NCBI GenBank assembly: GCA_949293595.1
Contig: CASFDW010000002.1
Span: forward strand, 248,001-312,000
Source of the DNA: an uncultured Spirochaetales bacterium
GTDB lineage: Bacteria > Spirochaetota > Spirochaetia > Sphaerochaetales > Sphaerochaetaceae
Direction of reading: 5' to 3'
DNA length: 64,000 nt
This document shows, piece by piece, positions 32,133 through 42,331 of the stretch. A program made the translations under genes and the position numbers. The notes under the pieces were generated by a model, which had not been told where the DNA came from, made no database searches, and was given only the letters and a program-made list of their open reading frames with translations. Numbering within the stretch: the stretch's first letter is position 1; each line of letters starts with the position of its first letter.

Positions 32133-33083
32133 TCAGAAGCTCAGGAGCTCCACCTCGAATATCAGGTATGAATTCGGTGGGATAACTCCGGGATAACCAT
32201 ATTCGCCATATCCCAATTCCGGAGGGATTATAAGCGTCCTCTTCTCCCCCTTGCTCATTGTCTGCAGCGCCTCATTCCAACCTTCGATGACCTGTCCGAT
32301 CTTGAAAGTGGCCGGTTCATCCCTGGCTATCGACGAATCAAAAACCTTACCATTGAGCAGATATCCCTGATAATGGACGGTGACATCCTGTCCGTATTTT
32401 GGGGATTTTTTCCCATCTCCTTCCTTTTGGACGACATACATCAGGCCTGACGGCGTGGTCTTCGCATCAGGATATCTGTTGCGTATTTCGACCAATATCT
32501 TCTTCTTGGCCTCCTCAACCGCGGCTGCCTGCTTTTTCTCAACACCTTCGACATAATCGCTGAAAGCCTGTCCGGAAGTATCAAAAGCTTCGGCATCCTT
32601 TCCAATCCTGATTATCCTGACGGAATTAATCCTGTCTCCTTGTTCGATCTTGTCGACAATCTTCTGTCCGTCGACAACATGACCGAAAACCGTATGCTTT
32701 CCATCAAGCCACGGTGTCGCCACATGAGTTATGAAGAACTGGCTTCCATTTGTGTTGGGACCGGCGTTCGCCATCGAAAGAACCCCCGGACCGGAATGCT
32801 TCAGTTCAGGATCGAATTCATCAGGAAACCTGTACCCAGGCCCACCTGTGCCATCTCCCTTCGGACATCCTCCCTGAATCATGAAATCCTTGATGACGCG
32901 ATGAAAGGAAAGCCCGTCATAGAAAGGCTCACCCTTATCCTCCATGTTCAGCTCACCCTCAGCCAAACCGATGAAATTGCAAACAGTCATTGGACATTTT
33001 TTGTACTCCAAAGAAAGAAGAATTTCCCCCTTCGTTGTGTCAATCAATGCGTAAATACCATCTTTCAACTTGCTAGTATCCAT
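32133..33083 (-). CDS. Cyclophilin-FKBP fusion peptidyl-prolyl isomerase (dual-family immunophilin)
   Basis: This 316-residue protein joins two unrelated proline isomerases. Residues about 12-165 are cyclophilin, with [13 protein letters not shown] (catalytic Arg), GSQFFITH and [11 protein letters not shown] charged linker (about 168-205) follows, then FKBP (about 210-316), with [38 protein letters not shown] and LIFEVELL. No signal peptide is seen, so it should be a cytoplasmic folding helper. Such cyclophilin-first fusions are described from Treponema and Flavobacterium. An SD-like AAGGAAAT precedes the ATG. Confidence 0.93.
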   Translation of the reverse strand: MDTSKLKDGIYALIDTTKGEILLSLEYKKCPMTVCNFIGLAEGELNMEDKGEPFYDGLSFHRVIKDFMIQGGCPKGDGTGGPGYRFPDEFDPELKHSGPGVLSMANAGPNTNGSQFFITHVATPWLDGKHTVFGHVVDGQKIVDKIEQGDRINSVRIIRIGKDAEAFDTSGQAFSDYVEGVEKKQAAAVEEAKKKILVEIRNRYPDAKTTPSGLMYVVQKEGDGKKSPKYGQDVTVHYQGYLLNGKVFDSSIARDEPATFKIGQVIEGWNEALQTMSKGEKRTLIIPPELGYGEYGYPGVIPPNSYLIFEVELLSF

Positions 33084-33107
33084 ATTATTTCCTTATATTA
33101 TAAGTAA

Positions 33108-34079
33108 TTATTCCTCAAAAAGTTCAGCGCCGTCGCTTAAAAATGAGTATATTCTCTCCAATTCCTTCTGGCTGCGGAATCTTATCTGCAGCTTTCCACG
33201 GTTCAGAGTACCCTTGATCTCTACCTTGGCTCCCAAAGCGGAAACAAATTTTTCCTCAACCAAGGATATCTCCTGGTCTTTCTTGATTTCCTTCTTTTTC
33301 TGGATGATTTTTCTACCTTTATTATATTCTTCCGCCAACGCTTCGGCTTCCCTGACGCTCAATTCCTGCTCAACAATCTTGTTTCTCAAAAGAACCTGGT
33401 CAGATGGATTCACAAGCGACAGTATTGCCCTGGCATGCCCTGCGGTAAGAAGGCCGGAAATTATATCATCCTTGATGTTGTCAGGCAAAGAAAGAAGCCT
33501 CATCGTGTTTGCAACCGCAGATCTCGACTTACCGACACGCTGGGCAACCTCCTCTTGCGTATAACCGGTTTTCTGGATCAAGTATTGATAGGCAAAGGCC
33601 TCTTCAATAGGATTCAGATTCTCACGTTGTACGTTCTCTATGAGGGAAACCTCTATCCTGTTCTGCTCGTTAAGATTTCTGACAATTACAGGAATTTCAG
33701 TAAGTCCTGCCATCAGCGAAGCCTTATAACGCCGCTCTCCTGCAATTATCGAATACTTTCCAGGAGCATACTCCTCAACAATCAAAGGTTGTATGACACC
33801 TTGGTTTTTAATCGATTCGGCAAGTTCTTTAAGAGTCTCTTCATCAAATGACTTACGAGGCTGATTGATATTCGGTGAAACAACTGAGAGAGGTACGGAA
33901 AGTATCTTGTCTCCGCTCGAAACCTTTTCAATAACATCAGGCATCGGAATCGAATCAGGAACCCCTTCCCTCGTCTGAAGAGTGGTGGAAATCACACTAT
34001 CTATCTGGGCATCATAATCAAATCCTGACAAAAGGGAGCCCATTCCTTTTCCCAATCCATGTTTCTTATCACCAGGCAC
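33108..34079 (-). CDS. parB: Chromosome partitioning protein ParB
   Basis: This 323-residue CTPase clamp binds parS. It has the N-terminal ParA-contact stretch (HGLGKGMGSLLSG), the CTP-binding motif AGERRYKASLMAG, a helix-turn-helix (YTQEEVAQRVGKSRSAVANTMRLL) with LTAGHARAILSL after it, and a C-terminal dimer domain. It overlaps parA by 11 bp. Two perfect parS sites lie about 1.2 kb away. Confidence 0.96.
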   Translation of the reverse strand: MPGDKKHGLGKGMGSLLSGFDYDAQIDSVISTTLQTREGVPDSIPMPDVIEKVSSGDKILSVPLSVVSPNINQPRKSFDEETLKELAESIKNQGVIQPLIVEEYAPGKYSIIAGERRYKASLMAGLTEIPVIVRNLNEQNRIEVSLIENVQRENLNPIEEAFAYQYLIQKTGYTQEEVAQRVGKSRSAVANTMRLLSLPDNIKDDIISGLLTAGHARAILSLVNPSDQVLLRNKIVEQELSVREAEALAEEYNKGRKIIQKKKEIKKDQEISLVEEKFVSALGAKVEIKGTLNRGKLQIRFRSQKELERIYSFLSDGAELFEE

Positions 34080-34830
34080 GAGACACTACCTCCTTTGCAA
34101 AAGCTTGATATGCTTTACACCCTGCATTGGATTTATCATACACATTTATTGGCAACCCATGACTAGGGGCTTCTGACAGACGTACAGAACGAGGAATTAT
34201 AGTTTTAAAAACAAGATCCTTGAAATAACCGGATACATCATCAACAACATCCTGGTTGAGCAAAGTACGCTTGCTGTACATTGTGAAGAGAATACCCATA
34301 ATGTTAAGCTCAGGATTGAGACTTCTCTTTACATTGGTAATTGTACGCATCAAAAGATTCAATCCTTCCATGGCCATATATTCACACTGTAGAGGAATAA
34401 TGACATAGTCGGCCCAAACCAATGCATTCATCGTTTCCAAGCCCAAAGCAGGAGGACAATCCAAAAGAATGAAGTCAAACTGATCATCCAAATCTCTTAA
34501 AGAATGTTTAAGATAGAATTCACGATTATCTTCATCAACCAATTCAATCGATAATCCAGCAGTATCCACAGAACCAGCTATCAGATAAAGATTCTTAACT
34601 ATGGTGGGCTGAACCGCATCAACAGCATTTTTCTGTCCCACAACAACCTGGTAGATGCTGGCTTTTCTACTGTCTCCGGTCACAGCTCCCGTAAGATTCG
34701 CTTGAGAATCGAAATCTATAAGAAGAACCTTATATCCCATCTCAGCCAGACAAGAGCCAAGATTGACACATGTAGTGGTCTTGCCAACACCTCCTTTCTG
34801 ATTAAAGAAGATGATTTTATGAGCTTTCAT
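34069..34830 (-). CDS. parA: Chromosome partitioning ATPase ParA
   Basis: This 253-residue Soj-type ATPase has the deviant Walker A FNQKGGVGKTTTCVNLGSCL at the N-terminus, Walker A' LLIDFDSQANLTGAVTG and Walker B FILLDCPPALG. Its DNA-binding, ATP-dependent cycle moves ParB-parS complexes. No SD precedes the ATG; instead a promoter ends six bases before it. The Nfu gene diverges from it. Confidence 0.96.
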   Translation of the reverse strand: MKAHKIIFFNQKGGVGKTTTCVNLGSCLAEMGYKVLLIDFDSQANLTGAVTGDSRKASIYQVVVGQKNAVDAVQPTIVKNLYLIAGSVDTAGLSIELVDEDNREFYLKHSLRDLDDQFDFILLDCPPALGLETMNALVWADYVIIPLQCEYMAMEGLNLLMRTITNVKRSLNPELNIMGILFTMYSKRTLLNQDVVDDVSGYFKDLVFKTIIPRSVRLSEAPSHGLPINVYDKSNAGCKAYQAFAKEVVSRAW

Positions 34831-34865
34831 AGTTTTACTATAAGTAATTAATAAATCTTTGTCGA
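34831..34865 (-). promoter_or_regulatory. Leaderless-type promoter of parA
   Basis: Minus strand TCGACA (34860-34865), 17 nt, TATAGT (34837-34842), then six bases and the ATG. Confidence 0.6.
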
Positions 34866-34881
34866 CAAAATTCTGTGAAAC

Positions 34882-34910
34882 TTGACCTACGTAAATACAT
34901 AAAGTATATT
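34882..34910 (+). promoter_or_regulatory. Promoter of Nfu gene
   Basis: TTGACC (34882-34887), 17 nt, TATATT (34905-34910), followed by a short leader with GGAGG before the ATG at 34932. Confidence 0.75.
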
Positions 34911-34931
34911 TTAAGTGCGGAGGAAGCAGCT

Positions 34932-35165
34932 ATGGAAGAAAAAATCAAGGAAGCAATCAACGCTATCCGTCCTGCTCTTCAGAATGATGGTGGAGACATC
35001 GAGTTCATCAGAGTGGAAGGGAAGAATGTATATGTCAGATTAGTTGGCGCCTGTGCCGGCTGTCCAATGAGCCAAATCACACTTTCTAATGGGGTTCAAA
35101 GGTACGTCAGAGAAGTAGTAGATCCCGAGTTGGTAATTATCAACGAAAACGCTCCTTCTTTCTGA
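34932..35165 (+). CDS. NifU C-terminal domain (Nfu-type) Fe-S carrier
   Basis: This 77-residue protein is a stand-alone Nfu domain: LQNDGGDIEFIRVEG and the cluster-binding pair CAGCPMS (CxxC). It carries 4Fe-4S clusters to target enzymes. The ATG at 34932 with GCGGAGGAAG upstream is chosen; an earlier in-frame ATG lacks a ribosome-binding site and would lie ahead of the promoter's start point. Confidence 0.92.
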   Translation: MEEKIKEAINAIRPALQNDGGDIEFIRVEGKNVYVRLVGACAGCPMSQITLSNGVQRYVREVVDPELVIINENAPSF

Positions 35166-35188
35166 TCCATAATCAAAGTCTTCTTACA

Positions 35189-35219
35189 AATATCCAGCTT
35201 GCTTGCTGGATATTTTTTT
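35189..35219 (+). terminator. Terminator after Nfu gene
   Basis: A 10-bp stem (AATATCCAGC / GCTGGATATT), a 6-nt loop, then a T run. Confidence 0.9.
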
Positions 35220-35221
35220 GA

Positions 35222-35237
35222 TGTTTCACGTGAAACA
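35222..35237. other. parS site 1
   Basis: TGTTTCACGTGAAACA is an exact match to the bacterial parS consensus and a perfect 16-bp palindrome. Confidence 0.95.
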
Positions 35238-35820
35238 AAGCAATAAAAATAACTTACAAAACAACAAAAGAAATATAAATAATTAATTTGCTTTAATATT
35301 ATTCATAGAAAAACTATCCTATCCAATATCAAAAAGCAGTACACAAAAGTGTATCGAAGAATAGAAACACTTATTTATTTTAACTAACCTATCTTGTTTT
35401 AAGATAATAAAATCACTTACTCAACCAACTACGTCTATAATTAATAAAAAGTTAATTCATGTCGGACCAATTTCAAACAACAGATGTTTCACGTGAAACA
35501 TAATTGCTAATCAAATTTTATTCTAGTGGTTTGAACAAAAGAGAAAAGGCCGCTAAAAATCAAAGAGTAAACATTTTTATTAGGGGGTATTTATTAGGAA
35601 AAATCAATGCATGATTACATGTGAGAATAATTTGAATTGTGCAACCTCTTGGTTTAGTCATACTTCCTTTGAGTAAAGTACAAAAATCCTCATTTTAAAG
35701 CGCTATTTAAAGGTTTTTTCTTTGTGTTTCTATTTATAATAACAGTTTTAAGTGGGTTTTTCTCCTATATTATTCCTATCAAATAGGATAGTTATTTATG
35801 CCCGGATTTTCCTGTTTTAT
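35238..35820. other. AT-rich intergenic region between Nfu and gyrA
   Basis: About 580 bp with no supported gene. It contains parS site 2, short A/T tracts, a small hairpin (TACAC/GTGTA around 35340-35353), and a 10-bp inverted repeat AACTATCCTA (35312-35321) / TAGGATAGTT (35784-35793) near its two ends. It is noticeably more AT-rich than the flanking genes and probably serves as a centromere-like region. Confidence 0.6.
35485..35500. other. parS site 2
   Basis: A second exact TGTTTCACGTGAAACA, 263 bp from site 1. Confidence 0.95.
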
Positions 35821-35851
35821 AAAAAATAGCCCATGCACGAATGCATGGGCT
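35821..35851 (-). terminator. Terminator after gyrA
   Basis: Minus strand 10-bp stem (AGCCCATGCA / TGCATGGGCT), 4-nt loop, then ATTTTTT. Confidence 0.9.
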
Positions 35852-35870
35852 GTGCCAGTAAATTATGCCA

Positions 35871-38390
35871 TTATTCTTCTGATGTTGAGATTTCTTCTGT
35901 TGCATCTACAACATCTTCTGAATCTTCCATATCTTCCTCGACATCTTCCTGATAACCGGTGATGGCCATGGCGTTGATGGAATCCCCAGCTTTCTTAAAG
36001 GCTGCAACCTTGACACCTCTGGCGCTTCTCCCTTGTGTGGAAACGTCCTTGCAGTGAACTCTGATGGCCTGTCCTTTCTTAGTGATAAAGATGACATCGG
36101 AATCATCATCCACAGCAAAGGCATCAACAATTCCGTTTTCGCCTTTTTCAATCGTATAGATCTTTTGTCCCATGGTTCCTCTGCCATGACTCATGAATTC
36201 ACTGAAGAGGACCTGCTTTCCCTTACCTTTTTCGGTTATCATGAGGATTTTCTTTCCTTCTTCAACCTTGACAAGTCCGACAAGTTCATCTTCACCGATG
36301 AGTTTGATACCACGCACCCCGTGGGTACTTCTTCCCATTGTTCTGACAGAACTGGCGGAAGTCCTTAGACCTTTTCCATCCTTCGTAACGAACATCACAT
36401 CATCCTCTTCCTCGACGAATATCGATTTTGCAAGCTCGTCACCCTCATCAAGTATTATTGCCTTAACACCCTTCACCTTGGCATTGATGAAATCGTTCAG
36501 GCGCACCTTCTTTGAAACGCCATACTTTGTCCCCATGAGGATGTATTTATCCTCGGAGAATTCAGAGAAAGAGATGATTGATGTGATCTTCTCGTTGTTG
36601 TCAATTTGGAGCACGCTCTTGACGCTTGTGCCTTTTCCTGTCTTCGTATGTTCAGGAATGTCGAACGCCTTCACATAATATGCTTTCCCCAGATTCGAAA
36701 CGAAAAGAATATAATCATGGCTGTTGCAAATGAACAGGTGCTGCACAAAGTCGTTGTCAACAAGCTTTGCACCGATTGTTCCCTTTCCACCGCGTTTCTG
36801 GGCCCTGTACTCATCAATTGGAATTCTCTTGGCAAAACCCTTGTTGGTTATGGAAATCACAACCTCTTCCTTCTTGATGAAATCCTCAGGGGAGGCGTCC
36901 TCGAGCTCGCGCTCGTTTATTTCCGTCCTCCTGCGGTCTCCATAGGTTTCTCCTATTTTTCTGAGCTCATCCTTGACCACCTCGAGTATCTTCCGTTCAT
37001 CCGCAAGAAGATCCTTATAATATTGGATCTTGACCTCAAGCTCGGCAAGTTCCTGGAGGATTTTCTCGGTCTCAAGATGGGAAAGACGTCCAAGTTTCAT
37101 ATCAATGATGGCGTCTGCTTGGATTTGTGTTAAACTAAATCGCTTTTGAAGCTCCAAAGAGGCTATCGTATTGTCTTCCGACTCTTTGATGATTCTGATT
37201 ACTTCATCTATATTGTCGAGACCGATCTTGAGTCCTTCAAGGATATGGGCCCTTTCTTCGGCCTTCTTCAGATCATACCTCGTCCTCCTCTCAACAACCT
37301 CCTTCCTATGATCGACATAGGCAACAAGCATCTCCTTGAGATTGAAAAGCTTTGGTGCACCATTGTAAAGAGCAAGATTATAGATGTTGAAATTAGACTG
37401 AAGGGGAGTCCTCATGAACAACATGTTCAAAACGATGTTTGGAACAGCATCCTGTTTGAGTTCCACGACAATCCTTATTCCATCACGTCCGGATTCATCT
37501 CTTACTGCGCTGATACCCTTTATGACCTCATCCTTCCTGAGCTCGTCGATTTTCTTCACCAATTCGCTTTTGTTGACCTGATACGGTATCTCCGAGAATA
37601 CGATCCTGTCATGACCCCTGTCATTCTCCTCGATCTCGTATCTGCTTCTGATGACAACTTTTCCCTTTCCAGTCGTGTAAGCATCAAAAATCCCCTTCTT
37701 GCCACAAATTATGCCATAAGAAGGAAAATCCGGCCCCTTGATATACTCCATCAATTCAGGAATGGTGATATCAGGATTATCAATCAACGCAGAAATTCCA
37801 TCTATGACTTCCCCGAGGTTGTGAGGGGCAAGATTGGTCGCCATTCCTACAGCGATTCCGCTTGATCCGTTCACGAGAAGGAACGGGAAAGCAGAAGGCA
37901 GAACAGATGGTTCCTTAAGGGATTCATCATAGTTTGGGCTGAAATCGACGGTATCTTTTCCGATATCCGCTAGCATTTCTTCACCCAAACGGCTCAATTT
38001 TGCTTCCGTATAACGCATGGCAGCCGGAGGGTCGCCATCAATGCTTCCAAAATTTCCCTGCGGTTTCACAACCGGATAACGTAAAGAGAAATCCTGTCCC
38101 AAACGTACCAGTGCGTCATAAACAGATGCATCTCCATGCGGGTGGTATTTACCAAGGACATCACCGACAACACGCGCACATTTCTTTGTCTGCGAGCTGG
38201 CTTTGAGTCCTATATCCCACATATCATAAAGAATCCTTCTGTGTACGGGTTTCAAACCATCCCTTACATCCGGAAGGGCTCTTGAAATGATGACGGACAT
38301 GGCATAATTGAGGTAGCTTGTCCTCATTTCTGTGGAAAGATCGGATTGTATGACCTTGCCGAGGTGTTCTTCCTGTATGTTATCGTCCAT
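35871..38390 (-). CDS. gyrA: DNA gyrase subunit A
   Basis: This is the 839-residue DNA-cutting subunit of gyrase. The catalytic Tyr127 lies in [10 protein letters not shown]. The quinolone region reads [12 protein letters not shown], with Ala88 where E. coli has Ser83, and Asp92 at the second position. The C-terminal wheel has the GyrA-box as QKRGGKG, which marks gyrase over topoisomerase IV. A long acidic tail ([20 protein letters not shown]) ends it. AAGGAAGG precedes the ATG; gyrB lies 11 bp upstream in the same operon. Confidence 0.97.
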   Translation of the reverse strand: MDDNIQEEHLGKVIQSDLSTEMRTSYLNYAMSVIISRALPDVRDGLKPVHRRILYDMWDIGLKASSQTKKCARVVGDVLGKYHPHGDASVYDALVRLGQDFSLRYPVVKPQGNFGSIDGDPPAAMRYTEAKLSRLGEEMLADIGKDTVDFSPNYDESLKEPSVLPSAFPFLLVNGSSGIAVGMATNLAPHNLGEVIDGISALIDNPDITIPELMEYIKGPDFPSYGIICGKKGIFDAYTTGKGKVVIRSRYEIEENDRGHDRIVFSEIPYQVNKSELVKKIDELRKDEVIKGISAVRDESGRDGIRIVVELKQDAVPNIVLNMLFMRTPLQSNFNIYNLALYNGAPKLFNLKEMLVAYVDHRKEVVERRTRYDLKKAEERAHILEGLKIGLDNIDEVIRIIKESEDNTIASLELQKRFSLTQIQADAIIDMKLGRLSHLETEKILQELAELEVKIQYYKDLLADERKILEVVKDELRKIGETYGDRRRTEINERELEDASPEDFIKKEEVVISITNKGFAKRIPIDEYRAQKRGGKGTIGAKLVDNDFVQHLFICNSHDYILFVSNLGKAYYVKAFDIPEHTKTGKGTSVKSVLQIDNNEKITSIISFSEFSEDKYILMGTKYGVSKKVRLNDFINAKVKGVKAIILDEGDELAKSIFVEEEDDVMFVTKDGKGLRTSASSVRTMGRSTHGVRGIKLIGEDELVGLVKVEEGKKILMITEKGKGKQVLFSEFMSHGRGTMGQKIYTIEKGENGIVDAFAVDDDSDVIFITKKGQAIRVHCKDVSTQGRSARGVKVAAFKKAGDSINAMAITGYQEDVEEDMEDSEDVVDATEEISTSEE

Positions 38391-38401
38391 AAAAACCTTC
38401 C

Positions 38402-40417
38402 TTAAACATCAAGCATGCTCACGTATTTTGCGTTCTGCTCGATATACTCCCTTCTGGGTTCCACATCCTCACCCATAAGCATCGAGAACACCCTGTCGGC
38501 CTCCTCTGCATCAGACAGATGCACCTGACCGATCATTCTCGTCTCCGGATTCATCGTGGTCTCCCAAAGCTCTTCCTTTTCCATTTCTCCGAGACCTTTG
38601 TAACGCTGGGCGAGAACCTTACCCTCATCACCCTGTGCATACTGGTCTATGATCTGCTTTTTCTCCTCCTCCTGATACGCATAGAACACTTTTTTTCCTA
38701 TTGTGATCTTATAGAGGGGAGGCATTGCGAAATAAACATATCCTGCTTCGATCAAAGGCTTCATATAGCGGAAGAAGAATGTAAGCAAAAGAGTTCTGAT
38801 ATGAGAACCATCGACATCAGCATCCGCCATAATGATGACCTTATGATAACGAACCTTGCTTAAATCGAATGTACTTTCCTCTCCGGAGGCTGCCTTTTCA
38901 TCTTGTGTAGCTTTATCTTCGTTATAGCGCGTGATGCCGGCACCTATGGTTTGGATGACAGGATGAAGCTTTTCATTGTTGAGAACTTTGGCTTCCTGTG
39001 CCTTCTCAACATTGAGCATTTTCCCCCAAAGAGGAAGGATGGCCTGGAATCTGCTGTCACGTCCTTGCTTTGCGGTTCCACCTGCAGAATCACCCTCGAC
39101 GATGAATACCTCACACTTCGCAGGGTCCTTTTCAGAACAGTCCGCAAGTTTTCCGGGAAGTCCGCCACCTTCGGTTTTCTTCCTGATGTTCTCACGTGCC
39201 TTTCTCGCAGCTATCCTTCCGATTGCGGCATTTGTGACCTTGTCAAGAAGCTTGTCGAGATCCTCCGGATATTCGTCGAAATAGTTTGTCAGATTCTCAT
39301 AAACCAATGAATCAACTATACCCCTGACAGCGGAGTTTCCAAGCTTCATTTTCGTTTGTCCCTCGAACTGAGGTTCGGGAAGCTTTACTGAAACGACGGC
39401 GGTCAGACCTTCGGAAATATCCGATGCCTCAAGGCTTTCGGAATATTTCTTCATATATTTGACACTTTTCTTCAACTGGTTGTTCAAGCAGCGAGAAAGT
39501 GCCGTCCTGAATCCGACAAGATGGGTTCCACCCTCCCTGGTGTTGATATTATTGACAAACGTATAGATCTTCTCGTCATATTTATCGTTGTATTGGATCG
39601 AAACCTCGACCGAGACCTCCTTTCTGGGTTTCTCGATGATTCTCTTTCCTTCAAACGATATCGGTTCGAAAAGCGTCGTCTTGTATTCGTTGAGATACTT
39701 GACGAAAGAGGCGAGGCCTCCTTCGGCATGAAGATGGTCCTTCCTTACAAGCTCGCCCCTTCTGTCCTCGACATCGATTGCTATACCCTTGTTCAGGTAA
39801 GAAAGCTCCCTGAACCTGGTAAGCAGGGTATCGTAGTTGAAACTGTTCCTTTCCATGATGGAAAAATCAGGCGAGAACCTTACGAGCGTGCCAGTGGTCG
39901 TGCAGTCTCCGATGCACTCCACAGGTTTTTCAGGAATACCTTTGTGATAAACCTGCCTGTAGACCTTTGGAGCCCTGTATACCGTAACCTCCATCCAATC
40001 GGAAAGTGCGTTCACACATGATACTCCAACCCCATGCAGTCCTCCTGAAACCTTATAGGCGTTCTCGTCGAACTTTCCTCCTGCATGCAGCTGTGTGAGT
40101 ACAACCTCCAATGAGCTCTTCTTCTCCGTTGCATGGATATCGACAGGAATTCCCCTTCCGTTATCCAGTACCGAACAGATTTCTCCATATTCACCATTTT
40201 CAAGCGTGACGACAATCTTGTCGCAATAACCTGCCATGGCTTCATCGATGGAGTTGTCAACAACCTCGTAAACAAGGTGGTGAAGACCATCTATGCCTGT
40301 TGATCCGATGTACATTCCAGGACGTTCACGTACCGGTTCCAAACCTTTGAGAACTTTGATTTCTCCGCCAGTATAATGTCTGCTGGCTTCTTCTTTTCTT
40401 TCTTCTTCTTCGTTCAT
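38402..40417 (-). CDS. gyrB: DNA gyrase subunit B
   Basis: This is the 671-residue ATPase subunit. It has the GHKL motifs [27 protein letters not shown] and [15 protein letters not shown], the Toprim EGDSAGG and DADVDGSHI, and the C-terminal RYKGLGEM...LWETTMNP. The ATG at 40417 has AAAAGGACC upstream; an earlier in-frame Met lies near the promoter and lacks an SD. It diverges from dnaA across 235 bp. Confidence 0.97.
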   Translation of the reverse strand: MNEEEERKEEASRHYTGGEIKVLKGLEPVRERPGMYIGSTGIDGLHHLVYEVVDNSIDEAMAGYCDKIVVTLENGEYGEICSVLDNGRGIPVDIHATEKKSSLEVVLTQLHAGGKFDENAYKVSGGLHGVGVSCVNALSDWMEVTVYRAPKVYRQVYHKGIPEKPVECIGDCTTTGTLVRFSPDFSIMERNSFNYDTLLTRFRELSYLNKGIAIDVEDRRGELVRKDHLHAEGGLASFVKYLNEYKTTLFEPISFEGKRIIEKPRKEVSVEVSIQYNDKYDEKIYTFVNNINTREGGTHLVGFRTALSRCLNNQLKKSVKYMKKYSESLEASDISEGLTAVVSVKLPEPQFEGQTKMKLGNSAVRGIVDSLVYENLTNYFDEYPEDLDKLLDKVTNAAIGRIAARKARENIRKKTEGGGLPGKLADCSEKDPAKCEVFIVEGDSAGGTAKQGRDSRFQAILPLWGKMLNVEKAQEAKVLNNEKLHPVIQTIGAGITRYNEDKATQDEKAASGEESTFDLSKVRYHKVIIMADADVDGSHIRTLLLTFFFRYMKPLIEAGYVYFAMPPLYKITIGKKVFYAYQEEEKKQIIDQYAQGDEGKVLAQRYKGLGEMEKEELWETTMNPETRMIGQVHLSDAEEADRVFSMLMGEDVEPRREYIEQNAKYVSMLDV

Positions 40418-40478
40418 GTTGGTCCTTTTGAATACATTTTTAAAAAACAATATCCAGCATAAAAAATTACACTGCCGG

Positions 40479-40507
40479 ATAATAGTGGAATTATACATTT
40501 TTTACAA
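40479..40507 (-). promoter_or_regulatory. Promoter of gyrB-gyrA
   Basis: Minus strand TTGTAA (40502-40507), 17 nt, TATTAT (40479-40484), with a leader of about 55 nt. Confidence 0.6.
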
Positions 40508-40652
40508 AATAAATGCAACAAAACCGGGTTTTTTTATTCCATATACAAATATTTATTATGAAAAGAGTTAATCAATAAAACCAAAGAAGGCGAAAATATA
40601 TCTTGAACTCATCGCTTTTGACGGTTAACATTAATGGCACGGTACTTTGAAA

Positions 40653-41999
40653 ATGCTGAAAGAAATATGGGAAAAATCTAAGGAACAGATAATAGAAAGC
40701 CTTCCTCCATCAAAGACGATGTGGGTCAAAAATGTCGAGTATGACAACGAGTCGGACGATGTTCTCACATTGTCGGTCACAAGCTCTTTCTATCTCGACA
40801 ACCTAAAAAAGAATTGTCTGAGCCAGATGGAGAACACGGTTTCCGATTATGCGGGACAGCCTATAAAAATAGAACTTGTGATCAAAGCCGACAGAGTGAA
40901 AAAATCGGATGACGAAAAAAAAGTAAGCAAGACAAACAATAGTACGGAAACTAAAAAGAAAGAAAAAAATGAAACTCTGAATCAAGCATATACTTTCGAT
41001 AATTTCATAATAGGAGAAAATAACATCTTTGCCTGCAATGTAGCAAAGGTTATTGCAAAAAACCCTGGGACAAGTTACAACCCCTGTCTGATATATGGAG
41101 GGGTCGGTCTTGGAAAAACCCATCTCACACAGGCGATAGGCAACTATGTATACGATCATAATCCGAGGATGAAGGTGATATACGTGACAGCCGAAACCTT
41201 CACTAACGAACTTATTCAATCAATAACCAACAGGGCATCCAACAACAGGTTCAAGTCAAAATACCGTTCTGCGGACGTACTGCTGATAGACGACATCCAT
41301 TTCATCGCAAACAAGGAAATGACCCAGGAGGAGATATTCCACACATTCAACGAGCTGACCGAAAACTACAAGCAGATCGTTGTAACATGCGACCGCCCAC
41401 TCACGGAGCTGACCGGCATAAACGAACGTCTCATAACAAGGTTCAGAAAAGGTGTCAGTGTGGATCTGCAGCCTCCACAGTATGAGACAAGGATGGCCAT
41501 CGCCCAAAGGATGTGCAGGGACCTGGAATTCAACATATCCAACGATGTACTGGAGTTCATATGTCTAAGCATTAAGACGAACGTCAGGGATCTGCAGGGA
41601 GCTATAATGACGCTCAATTCCTTTTCCAAACTTGTAGGTAAGCCCATAACGAAGGAAATAGCCGCAGAGCATATAAAGAACTTCATACCGACACAGCTTA
41701 TAAAAAACAACGATATAACAATCGACCAGATAGTTCATACCACGGCCGACTATTTCAATATAAGCGACTACGAGCTGCGCGGAAAAGGAAGAAACAAAAC
41801 ACTCACTATCGCCCGCCATATATCGATGTATCTTGCAAACGAGCTGACAAATCTGTCCCTCACTGAGATAGGAAAGTATTTCAACAGCAAGGACCACACA
41901 ACTGTCAGCTATGCACTGAACAAGATAAAAAGCGTTCTAAATACTGATGAGAGTGTCAAAACAGCAATCGACAACATCTCCGAAAATCTGAAAAAATGA
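40653..41999 (+). CDS. dnaA: Chromosomal replication initiator DnaA
   Basis: This 448-residue AAA+ initiator has an N-terminal domain (about 1-85), a Lys/Glu-rich linker, Walker A GGVGLGKTHLTQAIGN (about 148-163), Walker B LLIDDIHFI, and the C-terminal DnaA-box-binding domain with the signature DHTTVSYALNKI. The ATG at 40653 is preferred over a TTG two codons earlier. No SD is seen; TTGACG (40618-40623), 17 nt, GGTACT, six bases, ATG has the same layout as the leaderless promoters but a poor -10. Confidence 0.96.
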   Translation: MLKEIWEKSKEQIIESLPPSKTMWVKNVEYDNESDDVLTLSVTSSFYLDNLKKNCLSQMENTVSDYAGQPIKIELVIKADRVKKSDDEKKVSKTNNSTETKKKEKNETLNQAYTFDNFIIGENNIFACNVAKVIAKNPGTSYNPCLIYGGVGLGKTHLTQAIGNYVYDHNPRMKVIYVTAETFTNELIQSITNRASNNRFKSKYRSADVLLIDDIHFIANKEMTQEEIFHTFNELTENYKQIVVTCDRPLTELTGINERLITRFRKGVSVDLQPPQYETRMAIAQRMCRDLEFNISNDVLEFICLSIKTNVRDLQGAIMTLNSFSKLVGKPITKEIAAEHIKNFIPTQLIKNNDITIDQIVHTTADYFNISDYELRGKGRNKTLTIARHISMYLANELTNLSLTEIGKYFNSKDHTTVSYALNKIKSVLNTDESVKTAIDNISENLKK

Positions 42000-42331
42000 T
42001 GCACAGGTTTTCCACCGGAATGTGGATAACTCCGTGAAAAACCTGTGGAAAACCTGTTGGTAACTTGTGGACAAGTTGTTGGAAAAACACCTTTCTGCTG
42101 ACAAAAAACAGTGAAATTACAAAAAAAATTTGTGGAAAACTTTGCAACACTGTGTTTAAAATTAGGCGTAGGCGTGAAAAAAAGTGAAAAACACTGGATT
42201 TTTCCACAAGTTTTTCCACAACGTAATTATCTTATATGAAAAAACTTAATATAAGTTATCCACGTTTTCACATGCTCTACTACAACTACTGATATTGATA
42301 TATAATGAAAGTGGATAAGGAGAAAAAAAAC
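42000..42331. other. Probable replication origin (oriC) with DnaA-box cluster
   Basis: The dnaA-dnaN gap holds at least eight DnaA-box-like 9-mers. One is perfect (TGTGGATAA, 42021-42029). Others are TGTGGAAAA at 42044 and 42130, TGTGGACAA at 42066, TTTTCCACA at 42200 and 42212, TTATCCACG at 42256 and AGTGGATAA at 42310. The first four face one way and the next three the other, around an AT-rich middle (about 42100-42199). Genes on both sides point away from here. TATAAT at 42301-42306 may be the dnaN -10. Confidence 0.88.
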
